NCBI RefSeq assembly: GCF_037975245.1
Contig: NC_092565.1
Coordinates: 6,304,999 to 6,368,998 of the forward strand
DNA: 64,000 nt
Source of the DNA: Apostichopus japonicus
Taxonomy: Eukaryota; Echinodermata; Holothuroidea; Aspidochirotida; Stichopodidae
Direction: 5' to 3'
Both the position numbers and the translations under genes were made by a program. Below are positions 12,296 through 24,700 of the stretch, in pieces. A model generated the notes under the pieces. That model was not told the DNA's origin. It did no database searches and saw nothing but the letters and a program-made list of their open reading frames with translations. The stretch's first letter is position 1; every line of letters begins with the position of its first letter.

Positions 12296-15200
12296 ACGCC
12301 TGGGTCAGAGGTCATGTACAATGGAAGATGGTGCACTGAGTTGCAGACTGAACGGCCACCCTATTCATGGTAGAACCTGAGTAACTGTTTTAGTAAGCAC
12401 ACCTCCTTTCAAGTAGCTTCATATATATGTTACACACCACGGCTTGGTTTTCTTTTACATAAAAAACTAAAGTGTGACAAATCAAGACAAAAATCACAGA
12501 TTAGCCTTCAGCATAAAATATTGCTCCAAAGCCACAAATGATCATTTGTCAAAAAAAAAAAAACATACTAACAATAATTCAAATATGTTTAAACAACAAA
12601 TACATTTTTTTAGAGATGTTTATGAAGGAATATCATTTAGACATGCCACTGTTGGCAAGCATTTTTTTACAGAGATATCATTAAACAAAAAAATTCTTAA
12701 TAAATGAAAAGTGAAGAAACAGATTTTCCTTCCAAATCATGGTAGACAATTTCTATGCTTTTGTAACATTGATCATGTTATTTTCAAAACTTAATTTTTT
12801 TTATTATATGTAACATAGGATGTGTTTACCCTTGGAAGAGAATGAGGACATTGACTGTATAAAAATGAAACATAGTTATGTATTAAAATCTGCAGGAAGG
12901 CTTTTCACTAAAATGGAACAAACCCTGAATTTTGCTAGTCCATTTGTTCAGGACCAGTCAAAATTTTGGTTATTTTAGTCTTTATTCTACCTAACAAAGA
13001 GCACATAAGGGGGATGGAGATGGAGGGTGGGAGGAAGGGTTCACAAGGCGACCTACTTTCACCGTGCAATTCAGGATGCCATCAGGATCCTAACAGCACT
13101 ATTGGTAAACCCAGAAAAAGCTTTTGCTAGCATTTAAATACATCAATCAGTCCAAGAAATAGATATGATTGGAAAATAAAGACAAATATGTTAAAATATA
13201 ATTTACAACAACAAAAAGAAGATAAATGCAATATGGATTACTATGACTACTGTAAAATTACACATACTAAGATAACCAGTTATTCACCAAATTAAACCAA
13301 GAGAATATTTAGACAGGAAAAAAATATTTTACAATGTAAGACAAAACAAAAGGACTCTTTGACCCTAACAAGGATATTACTATGGAATGCTAAATGGTAA
13401 GTTACACATTCTGAAAGAAAACCAATGCTAAAACAAAGCTAAAACAAATAAACTTTAACGCCTTACATTTGCAAGACTTATTAAAATTTTATAAATATTA
13501 CTTGTACTTTTTGGCATTTTCTGTTAGAAGCATTACTATGCAGAAATGGTCAATGAAATTCAATAACTCTGTGAATCTGTCAAAAGTCGGTATGCCACAA
13601 ATCATATTTATGTTTTTGGACACTTTTATTCTATTTTTTGTAGTGTTCCATTAAGTGCAATGCATTGGAGAACTAGGATTTTTTACACATTACAAAATGG
13701 TTATCTTTCCAGAGAACAAAATCGTCACAAGGTGGTTCATTTTGATATGTTTGTGTGTAGAAAGAAGAATGCAAACTTCACACTCGCAGGCATAAATGAC
13801 AAGATAACTGACAATTTGGAATGAGTGTTTGTGATTTAAAAAATGATTAACTGTTCAAATAAAGCTATTATTTCATCAAAAAATTCAACAAGAAAAAAAA
13901 AAGAAAAGAAAAAAGAAAAAAAAAAGGAAGAAAACAGAGAGCACCATTTCTGAGGATTTTTAAGAATTAAGCAAATATTTGATAAAAAAAAGATGTTGAA
14001 AGATTACCTGAAGACAACAGATTACCTACTCAGTGTTCACGACACTAATGTAAATTCCACAAGCCATTTTCTTCTCTTAGTGAGAAATAAACAGCTTACA
14101 TTAATTTTTGGGGGGATTTTTAGTAATCATTTGCCCCACCAAGCCAAGTGACGTTCTAATTTTTGTCAAATGCTGAGGAGAAAGATATTGTCAATGATGA
14201 AATTGATATTATGTGTTATTGTAATTCTGCTTCGAAATCATGCGTCACTAAGATAAATTCAGTCAAGATAAGAAACAAAATTGTATCCAAATACGAACAG
14301 ATTTTTACACTACAATGTTTGACATGCAGGGGAACTCCGGTGAGGCTTATAACTCACACTTTTGTGAGCGTTGTTTCATTCTTGTCAAAAATTACTGGCT
14401 TAAGTAACTTTTATCCAACTTCTGGGTGCAAAAATAACAGTAAAGATGAGAGTCCTCTCTCATTTTCAGGTTATACCTAAATTTCAACTTCCGAACACAA
14501 GTTCTGGAAGTCACAATCGCCACAAAATCAAAACTTTATAAAACCTGTAAGCATAATATACAAAGGTATTGCTTCCTCATAGTTTAAGATCCTTAACACA
14601 AAACGTCCCTAATTAAGTAGAAAGGTTGAAGTAGGATGTACGGATAAGGATAGATGACTGGAAATAGAGGAGGAAATTCAAATTTGGCAATGATGAAGAC
14701 GACCTTAATAATAGTGCATTGTTTTTTTACTTACAACAGGTACATTGCTATCTTCTTCACTCAAACTCTTTCACAAGCAGTGGATGAGTTGAAATTTTTT
14801 CCAAACGAGTTCGATTCCAATATACTGGCCTTTATGGATTTCATTAAGATAGGAGAACCCTCTCAGTGGGTAGACTATAAATGTTGTGTTGTTGCCACTC
14901 TCTGTACATGAGGTAAAATTCTTATCAAGCTACAGATTACAAAAAAAAAGGTTTGCATATGGCCCTATTTAAAAAAGGGCCTTTTTTGATTATAGCAAAA
15001 TTTTACATAAGAAGTTAATATATGATTCTCATCTCTGTCTGTTACTTGTTATAAAATCCACTACGTATAAACTGATGTAACAAGATTTGAACCAAATTTG
15101 TTGATATTTTTCCAACTTTTGCATTTTGCAAAAGAGAATTGTGGCACATACGTCTATAGTTTACGAGGTAATAATTCGAAAAGGTCCAAAGTAGCAGGGT

Positions 15201-15753
15201 TGAGAAGAAAACATGGAAGCAAAAGTTCAAATATTTCAGAAAGCTAACTTACGAGCAGGAAGTTTAATCAGTGACTCCTAAGCATTGAAATTTCTACGAA
15301 AAATGCTGCAATTATGCTTGTGAAGAATGAGACAAAAAAAACCAGTTTCAAAGCAGGTCCAATTTAACCGGGAGGAAAATGATGCATACTTCACAGCAGA
15401 GCAACACAAGGCTATGAGCTCATCATCTACCCGAGGACAAGTAGGCAGGTCAACTTTCTTAAGGGTTAAAAAACTTTTCTGTTGCAGATTTGTGCATTAG
15501 TAAAAGACCGCTGTGGCAGTTTTCTTCAATGACCATGCGCTCTCACAGTTCGCTCCTCCTTTATCTAACGCAAAGTCAGGATCAAAGCCTGAACTACCTC
15601 TATAACGAAGAACTCAGGCGCATATTGTAAAAACGCAATATGACAGCTTCAGTCAGACCTCTTCAAAACAGAAGATTAATAGTGGCTGATATTAAATAAC
15701 ATAAAAACAAAACGGGGGACCTCATAAATACTGCTGGGTAATTCCTTCCGAGA

Positions 15754-18700
15754 CTAAGCATCTTCGTCGTGATCGTGTGTAATGGAGATTGGAATGGGAG
15801 CCACTTTGATGACCGATGGTCGATGACCTTTCTTCGTGGGCGTAGTAGGTGGGGTGACGTCTCCGTTGGACTCTGGAGGTTGAGCTATCCTCTTGGAGAG
15901 GGCGGGCGAGTAGAAGTCATGTTCTTGTTCTTGAAAGACATCGTAGTGATCGACTGTAGCCTCATGAGGCATCTGAAAGATAAAAGAAAAAAAGAGACTC
16001 AAACGATGGAATTGAAACACTGAGGGAAACAATACTCAGAAGCATTTGAGACAAAATATCTAACACTACCACCGCTGCAATAAAAACAAAAACAAAGAAC
16101 CTTTGAAATATGGGAAGATTACTAAAAGCAACCTTTGTCAGTGCAGACTGCATTTCAGTACCAGATTTTTCTTTCAGGAAAGTGTCCACCAAATAGACCA
16201 TTTGTTAATGTCGATAGTAAATGGTGCATTGCACTGGGTAGCAAACCCAGGTGTGGTGTTCTACCCCACCAAGAAAAGTTCTGGGTAGTACCCCTCTTTT
16301 GGGTACTTGACATGTTCAAGTACATTGGTAAAGTAATACATTGCAGCAACAATAACTGCTTGAAGGGCAGTTTCTTCCAGTACATGCATCCATGCTCTTC
16401 CTTCCATATTAAATGTCCTTTCACGATGAGACAAGAAACGAAAAGATTTTAAACTTGAAAGAGTTAAGGCAATTAGCCCCATCGATGCAAAACACTCTCC
16501 TAGAATAGGTCATTAATTTCTCCTGACTTTCTTTGTGTTTTCATAGAACAATTTGCTGACGTCTTTGGAAGTGGAGTGAAGAAAAGGTCGTTGAAAGTGG
16601 CTGTATTTTACAGTTCTGCAGCAGACACAACAATACAAGACCGGGAAGGCCCACTGAAACCTGTCTGTCCCAGAATTGCAAAAATATCCTTGCAAAAATC
16701 CAAATTGAGCTTTACACAGTATAAGTGTAAATTGTACAGGAATATTCTAGTTTTAATCGACACATATCAAACTTTCAAACAAAACGCTACTGGTTACTTT
16801 TATGCTGCAGTTTAGGAATAATTGTCTTTTACTAACAACATATACAATGCCTCCTTGGCCTTAATCCTAAAAAAACACAGTCACATCATGTAGACAACCC
16901 TACTAGTATTGTGCACCTACATCAATACAACATCACTGCAAAATTTTGAACTGCAGAATTGTTAACTTATTTATCTTAACTTGAAATATCATAAAAAGTT
17001 TGACACTGCAGCCCTGAGTACCCCAATATCATGATTGTGTCTTCATTGTGTCTTCAATCAATTGCATGATTGTGTCTTCAAGCCGAGATCAAAGAGCTTA
17101 CATCAGCAACCTTAAGACCAGTGGCATTGTAATGACACATTTCTGCACCGGGAGGAAGGAGGGAGGGGGGCCTGATGATTGATGCGTCGCAACCGAATGC
17201 CAAACATTTTGGTTGTGTCGTGGCCAAAAACGAGGTTGGGGACCGCTTGTCTAAATGAATTTCCAACTTACCAACTGATTCGGAGCTCTGAATAGATAAC
17301 TGAATGGGTAATACAGGAGGTTGACGTACGTCGAAGAGTAGAGATCAGCATAACGCAAGACCTGGCTAGCAAAGAAGGTCTGTCGGGAACCTGGGGAATG
17401 ATTGAATGATTGAAAACTAAATATATTAAAATTCAACTTTTTAACAATTGCAATGATATACAACAGTTTGACACTTATAGTCACAGAAATCTGTGATGAT
17501 TGATGAGCTTGGCTAATACACATGGATTAAATATATAAAGTTATCAGTGGTATAACTACGAATAGGGGGAGAGGGTGAGAAGGGTAGGGGAGGGGGTTGA
17601 AGGAGAGGGGAAGAGGAGAGAGGTAACTGTAGAAGTGATAAAGCATTCTGTTTATAAATTCTCATGATCCACTCGTTAGTAACTAAACCACAAAAGTCTT
17701 CATGCTTTTTTGACAGTTGCCAATAATCCACCAACATCCTTGAAAGACTTGAAAGTTCAAACTAGAGCACCAATGGTGCAGAAGCTCATACCTTTTTGAG
17801 CTTAAAAATGTAGGGCCCACAAAACCAATTTTGGGCCCATGAGGGATACCCCCCCCCCCTCCGTTAGCAGAATCCTGGGCACACCACTGGCTATAATTCC
17901 TATTTTCCCCTTTAAATCCTATTTTACCCACTCTCTCAAACAATACCACTGACCTACTGTACCCTATTAAACCTTCTCCCCCTCTACCTTAGCAGACATA
18001 ACTTCACAAGCACTCCCTATATAACTTCACAAGCTGCCTACAAACCTCAGGCTCAAAGACTTCTAAGAATCGGCAAGTGCTGATTGGCTATAGGGCTATC
18101 ATGCTTACAGTTCAACAGTTAATAACAACTCCCAGTCCTGCTTTAATTCCACTAACAGCCTCTGCAGAGCTTAACCCCAAATGTAAACAAACACTGCAGA
18201 GACTGGGAGACAAATTAAAGGAGCTTTGGCAAAAAGTGAAGGCTCAGATTTTTTTTAAACAATGGGGATTAATTGTAATTAATTAACTTTTGACCAAAAA
18301 TTATTAGGCATCACCTTATTCATACACAATCCAACAATCATCAGTTCAACTTTGAATATGATCCATCAAAATCTTGAGGAGATTGAGATATTTGAAAATA
18401 TTACAAAGAATGACCCCCGATGACCCCCTAAATGACATTTGACCTCAATTTTCCGAACACCCCTCATAACTCTCATCCCGAGGAACATTGTGACCAAGTT
18501 TCATTATAATTGGCCATACACTGTACGAACAGGAGCAATTTGAAAATATAGGGCCGCGGCCCGGGCCACAAAAGACCCCTAGTTGATCTTTGATCTCAGA
18601 TTCATGAACACCCTGAAGGTAAAACTACCATAGTACTATCGTGACAAACCCTCAACATTGTACCATGGAATCTGTAGGAGAAGAAGCATTTTGCATATTT

Positions 18701-21700
18701 CCACAAAATGGCCCATTACGGCCCACAGGTGACCTGATGGCCCTATACCCAATGGTCCTTGTGTCCAAGTTTCATGAAATTCCATCAAACACTGTGCGAG
18801 TGGGAGCGGTTTTACCAATTGTTGACGGATAGAGTGATAGACGCCGCACTGTAACAATAGCTCACACCAGCATGCTGGTATGAGCTAAAAAGTTACTCAA
18901 TTGTGTTTTAAATTGTTTACAAGTTCTTTACATTGCTATGCAGTAGATCCTTACAGAGTAACTTTAAGAGTAAATACAAATCTGCTACATGGAGGAGAAA
19001 AAAACAAGCCTTCTCCGCTTACCGCTTCTAAAGAGACCACCAAGTTTTCCATGGCACATGTCCATCTCATGAACGATTTGCTATAAAAGAAGAATAAAAC
19101 ATATTTCATATTATAAGCAAATGACAGCTGATATCAAAATCTTTTCAACCTTTCTTCTTCCTTAAGTACTTAATGGTTACAGTTCGTTAGAAATATTTGA
19201 AATTTTTACACATTTTTTATCCTTCTCCCAACCAGGTTCACTGAAAGTTATCATTTCAAATTATTTACAAAAGAAATGAAAGGTACTTCCACTACCACAG
19301 AAAGATGCAATAAGCTGGCAAGTAGACCTGTCAAAACTTCTGCCCCGATTTTAATATGCAAAAATTATGCAAGACATACTAAGGTAAATCAGTTTTGAAA
19401 AGTTTTGTATGCCTCAGTTAGTTCATTATGTCAATGTGTTGTTTTGATATGGTGATCTTCTGTCCCAAGAGTGATGTTAAGCCCACAGCGACGTGCCCGA
19501 CTGAACAAGGCCTGCCCTAAACTTTGACCCTCATAACACAAAAAGTTATCATCAGTTATGACAGTGTAAATGTGCATAAGACTAACATTGATCAAGATTT
19601 GGACAATTCTTAGTTGTGTCGGCTGAAGTTGGGGCAGCTCAACGTGTCGTGTCAGCAGTAGTTTGTCGCTAAACCTGTGCAATTTTGACGTTTTTTTGTC
19701 ACCAATCACAGCTACTTGTTCCTGCTATCTGAACTGAGCATTGATCGGCGATAGTTAACAGTCTTTGTGCATGCAGTTGTTCAGTCTGCATTTAGTAAGA
19801 ATATCGGTCTTTGAATGGAATCATTTTTTCCGTCCTACCTTAATTTCCGATCTAATCTTGCTAGTATCAGGTGCTACGCTGGCACTGCTGTCCATGTTCC
19901 TGTAAGAATGAAAGAAGAAGGCAAATTCGGCTTTAGAAGGTTTGGAAGTTGAAATTTGCAATGACTGCATGCGCAAAAAATCTTGGTGATGTAATTGCTC
20001 AGGACTACAAGTTTCTTGGAATGATGCAAGAAACCCTTACAAAAACTAAAGTGTTTCTGATTTGTGTGTCTCAAACATCAATGTAGAAAAAGAATTTCAC
20101 GTTCCATATTATCTTTAGCATTTCCAAGGTTTTTCAACCACTCAAAATAGCCTGGTTTTCGTGAATACAGAAACTACTTCATTCTTCTTTGGATCTGAAA
20201 AAAAATTCCAAATTTTTTGCAGCACAATTTTCATACAATGCAATACCCCCAAAAATGTTGTTCCATTTAATAAAAATTGATTACCATTAAGCAGGCCTAG
20301 AGAATGATATGGTGGTGTGTAAGAATAACAGTTGCATACACCAGCATTTGTGCAAGACATTAACTTATATTTGAATAGCGATTTTGTTAATTGATAGAAA
20401 GAAATATTATTCCAAGACTTCACGATTTCCATCTAGTTTAGCTTGTATGAAGAGGGTGAAAGGACAAACCTGTATTGATTGGCAAGTTCTGCATCTAAAT
20501 CCTCCAGTCTTTCAAATAAAGCTGAAAAGAGAATGGAAGATTGCTAAAATAATGCAAACCAATCAAGATTTTGACGAGGCTTCAAGTTCCAAAAGATTAT
20601 AAAGTAAATGAACAAAGCCCAGAATCGCTGATTCAAATTCTGTTCAAGCCAGAAATTAGTTTGCATTTTCGAGGTTCCCACAGAAAGTTCAAAAGAAAGG
20701 AAAGAAAAAGTAATTGCAAAATCTGAATTGCACATTAGTTTCTGTTTCCTTTCTCTGTGCTACATGTCTTAAGGAATGAAGAAAACAAAACAAATTATTT
20801 TCCTTTTTTAACACAGAACAAAGATCACACGATTCCCGACTTCCAAACCATTCTTGCCTCTCACCTCTCTTTTCGGTCCAGACAGCGAGATCGGAAGCGA
20901 CTTCTGGCACCACGAGAAAGGTTTTCCATCCTCTTTCTTTCTTGGATTTCAGGATATCTCCAAATATGTGATCCCCGACATAGAGGATATCATTACCACT
21001 GGAACTGATCATGTTACTGAAGACTTCGCAAGAGCCGCCAGAATAAACCTGTCCAGGTTTGAACGGTCCGTCGTGCCTGCCTATCTTGAGTGATCCCGTC
21101 TCCTGGAGATGGCAAAAAACAAATACAGACATAGATACATGAAATCAACATGTTCTGGTTAGGCTATGAGAGTAAAGAACACAGCACATCAGGTAAAGAA
21201 TTCTTAGAGGTAATTTTATTTGACCAATATGGACAGCATTTTTTATAAATTGAAAATATCACTGTCATGAATTATTTAAGGTCAAGTGGTCCAAGTATTC
21301 TGCAATATTTTGAAAATGATAAAAATCTTGATGTTTTCTTCTAGGTACATGCCACATTAATCACGAAAATGACATGGAGGCCAAACGGCCACCAATGTGT
21401 GTGACCAGACAACAATACTGAAACTTTCCACGGTTCCTGATACAAGCTCTACCTCATACTCCACCTTAAACAATCGACAATAGAGTCCAAAGGTTTAACA
21501 TGTACAATCAAAATTCATTTGAAACAACTTTAGAAAAGTACTTTCTTGGAGAATGTGAAAAAACAAACAAAATTTTGCCAACAACTTTCAGGAGTGATAA
21601 AAAAGTTAGACAGCAAGGTGAGAGTAGAAATGAGTTGATGTTGGCAGTAGAATAATACTTCTTGAAGTTTCAATATGAGAGACCATTATTTGACCTTCCA

Positions 21701-24700
21701 GCATATTTGGGTGACCATTGACCTATCCTTCCCTGCCAATCATCCCATTGTGGAAAATATCCACGGAAACTCACCAGGTCAACTTGTCTTAAGATAGTCC
21801 CTTCGCCAAAGAACAACGGCTTCTTGGCATCGACAATGCATACATCAAAGTATTCGTACCACTTCTTCACTGGCTGTAAGTAAGACAGTGTAAATTACAT
21901 TAACAAGAGGTACTCTTCATGAGATGTGAATAATGTCAGTGAAATAAGTCATTAGGATCAACTCTACATTTGAAAGAGTTAATATGCTGCTTCAAGGCAG
22001 TCAAAGAGAAGCTCTTACATCTAAATACTTTTCTTAGAGTTCTTTAGCTACTGAAGTCTAATTACAGTCAAATCTAGTAATATCTAATTAGATCATTGGT
22101 GTGGTGTGTCATCATCTCAAAAGTTAATAATTGAGGACAAGGGTAATTCATAAGCTAGTAGAAAATTATTTGAAGGCCTATCAAACCAATTGTTGTTGTA
22201 TGTTACAGTAACCTTAAGTGATTAGTAACTACATATTTACAGTAACTGTTAATAACAATATTAAACCACAAGTGGCAAGTTACAGTAAACAACAGTAATC
22301 ACAAGTGGCAGTTACTGTAAGTGACAGTAACTACAAGTAACAGTATCTGCCAGTGCCGGTAACTGTAACCGTCAGTGACAGTAGCCGCAGGTGACAGTAA
22401 CTGTAATGGTAACCATAGGTGGTCACTATAAGCCAGTGAAAGTAACAGTAAGTCATTCACTGTAAAAGCAACTGCATGTAACAGTAATTACGTAATGGTC
22501 ACTAAGTACACCGCAAGAACAGTAAATTCAATACATACATGTATACATATTAGACACTTATATAGCGCTGCTACATCGAGATCTTAGCGCTTTACAAAAA
22601 GAAAGATAAATCTTAGAATATAGATAAGCTTTCAAAGCTTTCTTGAAAATGGACAAAGAACGAGAACTCCTAATGCTAACACGTAGGCTATTCCACATGC
22701 GTGGGGCAACAAAAGAGAAAGATTTGCCCTCCGCTGACTTGAGGGTCCTGATAGTAAAGGGTTCAGTGAGGAGTGTGGTGTCAGAAATAGAGCGTAAGTT
22801 TGATCTACCAGAGCAGTAACGAGAGAGACAAGCACATTAGTAAGCGGGGGAGGTACTATTTATACACTTATAAACTAGAACCACAACTTTGAAAATAATT
22901 CTCACTTCGACAGAGAGCCAATGTAGTTTATGTAAATAAGGGGTCGCATGATCATACTTTAAAGCAAATTCAACAGAGGCAGAGGGACCACAGATATATT
23001 GAAGAGGGGCCTAGGAGACATGTACCGGTATATTCTAAACTTACGATTGAAATAGCTGTGCGTATGAAAACTATTCATAAAAGTAAGAAATGCTGACGTA
23101 AAAACCATGCTGCAACATATTCTACTTAATGCGGTGTCTTGAACAAAAATATGCTTGTCTCTTAAAGTGTTTAGTGCCACAGAAGATTTCAGAAGCAGGG
23201 GCCCCATGCACCTAAGGTCCCAACTCTGGATCCCACCTTCACTGAAAAACAAGATGTGATACTGACTCCAGATGTCCGACAATGTCGTTCCTTGTGCAAT
23301 CTACTTGCGAGGTAATAAGCATTACATAGTTGAAGATACAACCCCTATTGCATTGTCAAAGGAAGATATGGACTATTCTTCTTATTTTTAATTCCGCACC
23401 CGCAGTAGCTGGTTCTACTTTCATATATAATGCAAGAATAACTATATGTCTGACTTACCACACCGTTCTCACTAGGCACATCGAAAAGGTATTTCATTAT
23501 TCCCTGCAATGATGTAAAAATATGAAAAGTGAGCATTTCATAAACTTGATCAGGAACTCATTCACACTGTTTTCCTTCGAGATAAAGAAACCATAAATCA
23601 ACGAAGCAATTGCTTTTTTTTTTTTTAAGACGAGGTACAAGACCTATTTCACTTTGATTGTGTTTGTCCTGCGTTGTTATATGTGATTTTAATCATTCTT
23701 AAATATCTCCCCCTGTTATGAGGAATTATAATCCCTCCTCTCCTGTGAGACTTCTTTGGTCATTTGGTCTCTTATGTTACTTGACTTTTCAACATTATTA
23801 TTAGGAGCTGTGTCGAAGGTAGGATAATGATGATGTTGCGTTCCCATAGGATGAAACATTTTGTGCTGTGCGGTTTCACACAATAGGCATAACATGTCTT
23901 TTCATACGATAGGCACTGCTCGTTTGCTGAAATAATCACTGTTCTTTTGATATTGATTCAGCCTCGTTGCAGGGGACTTGCAGCTACTGCAGCTTTTTGT
24001 TTTGACACAGTGCCTTACTATGCAAGCATCTCATTTCATATTACCTTTGTGTAACTGTATCCACTGTTTGTGACCAAAAAGGCTCTCTTTCCATGATCTT
24101 GCATTCTGAAGAAAAAACAAATATTCTCTGTTTCAGCAACATGAAAGACTCGAATGACGACAGCGGATGCAATTCCAGGTATTGTGTATATCAAAGGTAC
24201 CATAAGATATAGTAAGGCTTGGGTACCTGATATTATTGAAAAATAATTTCTGTCTTGGAATCTTTAATTCTTTTTTTCATTTGATTAATTTATTAATGGC
24301 TATTGGAAAGGGCTAATTTTAAACATGAAACAAAGTTATCTAAGAACTTTCTCGTCCACTCTGAAAATAATCAACTAACAGCCCTAACAAGCTGTAAGTT
24401 AAGTAGTGATATAGAGATCATTTTAATAAGAAACTAATTGAAGATAGCTTGAAGAGGAACCACAGGAGGTATTTGCTTTAGAAGGTATACATCTGTATTG
24501 TTGCAACCAAAGTTTCCGAGGTAGAAGCTCGTTTAATCTCCAAGTCATTGGTTGCCTTTTACTGGACTTCTACTTCTTCAACTTGTATCATATTTGAGTC
24601 ACTCTCCCAATTACTCTTCTCAAACTACAGGCAGAGACCCAACATGGTTCTCCAAGCTTTTACAGTGGGTTATAAGCTGGCTAGAAGAATTACAAAATAA

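Larger units (their letters stand above)
8700..15753. other. Gene-poor region: probable KCMF1 upstream DNA and NT5C2 3' UTR
   Basis: I see no coding exon here on either strand. Small open frames (for example 14163-14480 and 9024-9209) lack a recognisable family match or convincing splice signals. The part next to 15753 should contain the NT5C2 3' UTR, whose end I cannot fix. The region holds an AT-dinucleotide hairpin (9402-9430), an imperfect ~45-bp duplication near 10028-10100, poly-G/C tracts (10196-10220, 11246-11258), a long AT/ATGT microsatellite (12123-12295), an A-rich tract near 13890-13935 and a short GC hairpin near 14963. Confidence 0.6.

Noticed and set aside
12087-12336. Tyr/Ile-rich open frames on both strands
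   Set aside because: Translation of the AT microsatellite.
14163-14480. 105-codon plus-strand frame
   Set aside because: Begins with TTG, not ATG, has no recognised domain, and lies in probable NT5C2 3' UTR or intergenic DNA.
14963-14981. GGCCCT / AGGGCC hairpin followed by T-run, resembling a bacterial terminator
   Set aside because: The context is eukaryotic and non-coding; the resemblance is probably chance.
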